NCBI GenBank assembly: GCA_950295325.1
Contig: OX485809.1
Coordinates: forward strand, 8,928,001-8,992,000
DNA length: 64,000 nucleotides
From: Polytrichum commune
Taxonomy: Eukaryota; Streptophyta; Polytrichopsida; Polytrichales; Polytrichaceae
Reading direction: 5' to 3'
Part shown: positions 59,690-64,000 of the stretch, piece by piece
Numbering within the stretch: the stretch's first letter is position 1
How the letters are laid out: every line of letters starts with the position of its first letter
Translations under genes and position numbers: made by a program
The notes under the pieces: generated by a model
The model's input: only the letters and a program-made list of their open reading frames with translations
Databases searched by the model: none
Told to the model about the DNA's origin: nothing

Positions 59690-61430
59690 CATAATTGAAA
59701 GGGGTTAGGTCGAGTGGACAAGTAGGTTTTAGGGAAGGTAGATCTAGACCACATCTTTACACTACATGCTTTAATCGAACAATAAATATTTGGAGTTCAA
59801 TGTCTTTATTCTTGCTTTGTCAATTTCAAACATGCTTTTGACACAATCCCATGTGACAAGCTATGGGAACACCTCTAAAAATTGAGGGTACCACCTCATT
59901 TGCAACAGGATGTAAAAGCCATGTACACCACAATCTACGCAAAAGTTCAAATAAATGGTGACACACACGTGAAGTAATGTCCGACATTGTTGTTAAACAA
60001 GGATGTCCCCTTTCCCCCACATTATTTGGCTTGTACATTGATGAACTTGGAACATATTTGGATGAGATCGACAAGGATTCTCTGAGCTTATTTAACAAAG
60101 TGGTTGCCATTCTTCTTTATGTTGATGATGTTGTTCTACTCTCTAGATCAGGCGCAAGCCTACGAAGACTTTTGAACAAGCTATATGAATTTTGCACTTC
60201 TTGTAGCCTTGAAGTTAATCTAGCTAAGACTAAAATCATGATATTTGGCCGCAACAAAAGGAAATCAAACCAAGAGACATTTTACCTAGACAAAGACCAA
60301 AATGAGATCACCCATGAATACAAACACCTTGGGGTTGATTTTTATTCACATGGTTACTTTGAGCCATCGAATAAAAGGTGAGGAATCACAAGTATGAAAG
60401 CGTTGATGGGAACTTTAAGGAAATGAGCAATAGTCAACATCACATGTTGGGATTTCAAATCTCACCTATTCGAGGCTTTAGTGCTTCCTACTTTCATGCA
60501 TGGCACCAAAATTTGGGGAGGCAACTTGAAAAACTCTCATTGGAAAGTCTTTAAGAAAGGCATGAAGATGCATATGATGTCTCATGTCAAAGTGCGTTCT
60601 TCAACTACCTATCATATCTTACTAGCCAAAGTCAAAGAATTTCTCATAGAATTGTACACTCTCGAGCTTACTATGGGCTTTTAACAACGGCTCGCCCACC
60701 TATCCCCCTTTTGGCTAGTTAATAAAGCAACCTCACAATCCCAACACCTGGCCGAACAAGGATTTAACACTTGGTACAAATTGATAACCATGTGGAAGAC
60801 ATCATGGCGTTATTGGGAAACCAATGACAACCCAACCACATCAAAAACAACACACGTTGATATCAAGAAGGTTTTCCTTGCTAAAGAGTGGAACTCTTTC
60901 CATCTATCTAGCAAGAAAGTAGACTACCTCCACCTCAAGGATTTTCTTAAATATGAATGTGAATTATACTTGAAGCAACCATTGACTCCACCATAATGAA
61001 AGATCATTGTTGCCTATCGCACCTTGAACCATAGACTTGTCATTGAAATTGGATAGTGGACGAGTATCCCAATCCCTATGCCACTTTTGCTCCTATAATG
61101 CAGTTGAAGTTGAGGCACATTATGTGTTGGAATATCCCCCGTACAACCCCATTAGAGATAAGTTTCCATCACTATTTGACAACATAGTTCCATGGAGCTT
61201 CAAGTTTTTCTTTCAATTAGACTAATAAGTTAGCATTAGCCTCTATCTCACAAAGGCTACTACACTCCGCCACTTTAGAAAATTAAATGGTTTTGAACCA
61301 TTATGATGTACTTTCAGTCCAATTAGCCTTCCCAAACTTTCAAATCAATTTCATTTCACATGTATTTCAAGAGATTATATCAATGAATGTACCTCTTTGT
61401 TGTTAATAAAACCTTGTATTTTAGCATTTT
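59690..61430 (+). mobile_element. LINE (non-LTR retrotransposon) 3' fragment, copy 1, reverse transcriptase region, broken
   Basis: From 59720 fragments read like the RT N-terminal blocks (a VGFREG-like start, CFDT-like and DTIPCDKLW-like pieces). At 59977-60381 one frame carries VVKQGCPLSPTLFGLYIDEL, then AILLYVDDVVLLSRSG with the catalytic YVDD, and VNLAKTKIMIFGRNKRKS. Later pieces give EALVLPTFMHGTKIWGGN (60470-60680), MWKTSWRYWETNDNPTTSK (60780-60990) and CHFCSYNAVEVEAHYVLEY (61040-61225), the C-terminal CCHC-like region. Several stops and frame changes separate the pieces, and the endonuclease part is missing, so it is 5'-truncated and dead. A 3' region follows to about 61430 with AATAAAACC and a T-rich end. 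A relative on the minus strand is at 39215-40470. Confidence 0.85.
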
Positions 61431-61612
61431 TTTTAATCCAAAAGAAAAGATGCTTTAACTTAGGACACCACTCATTTAGTCTTAGAAGGTTTGAGGTAGA
61501 TGGTACATTGCTAATCTCCATCTGTTCTCACCAAGTGGAACTAACCTGCTCATGGCATTTTAGATACGAAGGATCTCACCCATTCGCATTCTTAGATGTA
61601 AATCCTAGTTGA

Positions 61613-61992
61613 AAGGTAGGTGGGTCTTAAGTGGTTACTTCCCCAACTAGCCCACTTCTCCTAGGATATGAAACATGTGATTAGTACAAGATGGTTTGCA
61701 AATCCAAATCAAGGCCATAGCCACCTTCCTCATTAAGTCTTGGAGCTCATATGAATATCTAATTCATTATCGGGGTGAAGATTCTTGTGCTCATTGAATG
61801 GTCATATAGATTCCCCAAAGTATGTCAACTACTGAGCTCATAATTCCGAGTCTTTGTATATGAGCTCATGGTCCAATCTCTCTTAAACATATGCCTATTT
61901 TGGTGTCCATTTTTTGGACACACACCTATCCACATACCACCGAAGTATACTTGTGTGATTCAGATAAGTAACCGAATTAGGCACAACACTTA
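61613..61992 (+). mobile_element. MITE family A, diverged copy
   Basis: Begins AAAGGTAGGTGGGTCTTAAG and ends AATTAGGCACAACACTTA. It shares GATATGAAACATGTGATTAG and ATTGAATGGTCATATAG with the MCD1-intron copy, placing both in one subfamily. Confidence 0.7.
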
Positions 61993-62255
61993 GATCAAAG
62001 CATGAAGTGGTTATGATATTACCACTTGGCAATCAAACTATTGTTCAGACAATCTTGTTATTCAGAAAAGCTCCAGCCTTTCATCATAAACCGTCTGGAA
62101 ACCATCAACATATTGAGTCACGGGACTTGCAGACACAGATTCTGCATGAATAAGCAGTTTTTTTCATTTTTTTACATAAAAACTGGAGGAGCACCTGGTG
62201 GGCACCATCAAACCCACCCATTCTGCAAATACTGATACAATTTTGATCAATGGGA

Positions 62256-64000
62256 TCAAAGAGGGAGATAAGAAGGATGGTGTTGGCTGCCGCCTCCTCG
62301 GTAGCGAATGGATTTCTGAGCCCTCAGCCTTTTGTTCTTGGTACCTTGGCATTGGCCAGTAGTAAGGTGAGTGTACAAGGGCACAGCCCCAAAGCAAGCT
62401 AGGAGTAAAATGACAATCACGCCACAAATGATGATCACGTTTCGAAAGCCATGGATGTTCCTCGGAGTCCTCTGGTTCGTCCATGGCACTCCACCCACAT
62501 TCATGCCGAAAGCTGCATCACAACAATTCCAAGCATCTCAGACATGTCCTTGTAAGGTGTAGGAGGTGCCTAAATAGCAATAATCTGGAGAAACTATATT
62601 TGAATATGTGGTTAGGTGGTTAGCAATTTGGATTTGCTAATCATCTTTCACTAATTACGTGTTTTGTATCCTACGAGAAGTCGGTGCAAAGACAAAAGTA
62701 ATTAAATAACACACAGATGGACAATACCACATGATGCTGTCTGGTTTGACATAAAACAATTATTTATTGGAAGAAATTTGACATGTGTCATATTCACAGT
62801 GGTCAAGACCTTGTTGAATTCTAAGAGGAAAAACCTTCAACACTCTACGGTAGTGAAATTCCATAACCATAGGCTCTGGTTCAGTTGAGCTATGGTATTT
62901 GTGTATCCCAGGATTTCACTCTTGGTCGGAACTCAACAAGCTTCTACTCTTGACAAACGACACAAAAAGTACTAGAAATGTGATCACCAAGGAATCGAGC
63001 TGGAGAATATTGAGATATTAGAGCTATTCGCAAAGTCCCTCAAAGAGAGACTAAACTAAGATTCCAGTGCCTCTTTGAGGGACTTTCTACTAAGTGCTTG
63101 TTAGAGAGTCTTGTGTCAGAGTTTAATTTGAGAATTGGGGTGAAACTCCTTGGACCATCTCTTGCAATCCAAAAAACTGAGAAATTCAGGTCTAAAATAA
63201 CATCTGATCCTAAACCTTAGATCCCAGATTGGCCTATGCAAGGCTAGCTTGACCCACCAAGCCTAGTATGACAAGCTAGAAAGCTGGTTATGGTTAACCT
63301 GCTGGCCCTACTCTTTTAGCATGAAACTTTAAGCCTTCAAAAAAAACTTCGGTGACTTTGTGCATGGCCTCTCAAACTCACCTTTTAGCCAACTCACCTG
63401 GAGTTTGACCCACAGGCTTGCAAATAACTATATTCACTTCCAGTTCCCCAAAACCATATCAGCAATGGATTTGAAAAAGACAGAGCAAGCGAAACATCAA
63501 TGGATGCTTTACCTCCAGTGACAATCGAGAGCGGCAGGAAGATAATTGAGAGGAACGACAGATAATAAAGCTTGCGGTTGATCTGCTCTGCTTGCCAACT
63601 GTCCAGCCCTGCTTGAATGGCTGTTATACGATTCGCAATGAATCCCACATTTTCTTTCAGCTTCCTCAGCCGTCCCACCAAGGCCTCCAGAGCAGCGAGA
63701 TCCTCTGAGGTGCACCAAGCCTTCCCCACACCCTTGTCCTTTACTCTTGGAAACACTTGATCCCCATGCGCAATCACTTGCAACAACCGTTGCAGGTTCA
63801 AGTGCATTTTTGGGAACCGGCGGTCATCCAGCATCCGCTTCTTGGTGGCACCCACACCTATTGGCAACAACAACAAGCTCTCAAAATGTGAAAGCCACAA
63901 ACTCCACAAGCACAGGCACAAGATTTGATGATCCTTGTCAAAACAATCTACATTGACCACACTGATAATCAACCTCGAGTCAGTTTCTTGAGCACACTTA
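62256..64000 (-). CDS. CorA-like divalent cation transporter, C-terminal part (two exons visible)
   Basis: CorA-superfamily proteins are pentameric membrane channels for Mg2+ or related divalent cations, defined by two C-terminal transmembrane helices with a GMN motif at the pore mouth. Exons on the minus strand are 64000-63513 (open to the window edge) and 62512-62256. The join is phase 1, giving VTG-AFGMNVGGVPW. About 247 residues are visible. CAQETDSRLIISVVNVDC and DHQILCLCLWSLWLSHFESL precede a helical stretch (LAALEALVGRLRKLKENVGF). The first membrane helix is YYLSFLSIIFLPLSIVTG, the GMN motif follows, and the second helix is NVIIICGVIVILLLACFGAV. A basic tail of about 35 residues ends at TGA (62258-62256). 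It resembles the plant CorA-like family distinct from MRS2/MGT proteins. The N-terminal cytoplasmic domain is outside the window, so substrate specificity cannot be judged. Confidence 0.92.
63012..63390 (+). repeat. Dispersed repeat family G, copy 3, in the CorA-like gene intron
   Basis: Contains CGCAAAGTCCCTCAAAGAG, TTGGGGTGAAACTCC, AGATCCCAGATTGGCCTATG, CAAGGCTAGCTTGACCCACC and GGTGACTTTGTG, collinear with 7655-8035. The end lies about 120 bp from the first visible exon. Confidence 0.7.

Noticed and set aside
62026-62235. 69-codon plus-strand frame downstream of the CorA-like gene
   Set aside because: No resemblance to known proteins; it lies in the likely 3' UTR/flank of the minus-strand gene.
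1-64000. LTR retrotransposons, virus-like elements, CRISPR arrays, bacterial-type operons
   Set aside because: I looked for paired long direct repeats, gag/pol-like blocks, capsid-like frames and regularly spaced repeats, and saw none; all mobile elements found are DNA transposons, a LINE family and a SINE family.

Overview
This window looks like nuclear DNA of a land plant. Four gene models on the minus strand carry plant-type exon/intron structure, and one product (MCD1) is known only from plants. A canonical nuclear tRNA-Val(CAC) is also present. The sequence is AT-rich, and genes cover well under half of it. No seed-plant marker is visible. The reading-frame style of the LINE copies and the divergent RNA polymerase protein make a non-seed plant (fern, lycophyte or moss) my first guess, but that is inference and weakly held.

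Layout. Positions 1-4516 (minus) hold the 5' two thirds of a gene for the largest subunit of a plant silencing RNA polymerase (Pol IV/Pol V type, NRPD1/NRPE1-like), cut by the left edge. A tandemly duplicated upstream region (about 4562-5190) lies before it. From 5.2 to 42.5 kb I find no convincing host gene. This stretch is a graveyard of DNA transposons: a degenerate hAT transposase (9.7-11.8 kb), a long-armed foldback element (13.6-14.2 kb), several MITE families in multiple copies, a full-length tRNA-derived SINE (18.7-19.0 kb), and a LINE tail split by another insertion (39.2-40.5 kb). Simple repeats and homopolymer C/G runs are scattered through it.

Genes resume at 42.5 kb: a complete serine racemase gene (42526-46237, minus, six exons), tRNA-Val (48797-48870, plus), and a complete MCD1-like chloroplast division gene (49554-53318, minus, four exons). 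A small multi-exon gene of unknown identity follows (about 56922-57746, minus). After a second LINE fragment (59.7-61.4 kb), the 3' end of a CorA-like cation transporter gene (62256-64000, minus) runs off the right edge.

The protein genes do not form a pathway: they are ordinary dispersed nuclear genes (RNA-directed DNA methylation, amino-acid racemization, plastid division, ion transport). What ties the window together is the mobile-element layer. The same MITE families that fill the intergenic space also sit in introns of the serine racemase and MCD1 genes. A truncated SINE is nested in a MITE with a clean target-site duplication. I see no LTR retrotransposon, virus-like element or CRISPR array, and no evidence of a previously undescribed multi-gene system. 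The best leads are a decayed duplicate exon in the serine racemase gene, the unrecognised gene near 57 kb, a perfect 60-bp palindrome, and an element with arrays of a palindromic subterminal motif.
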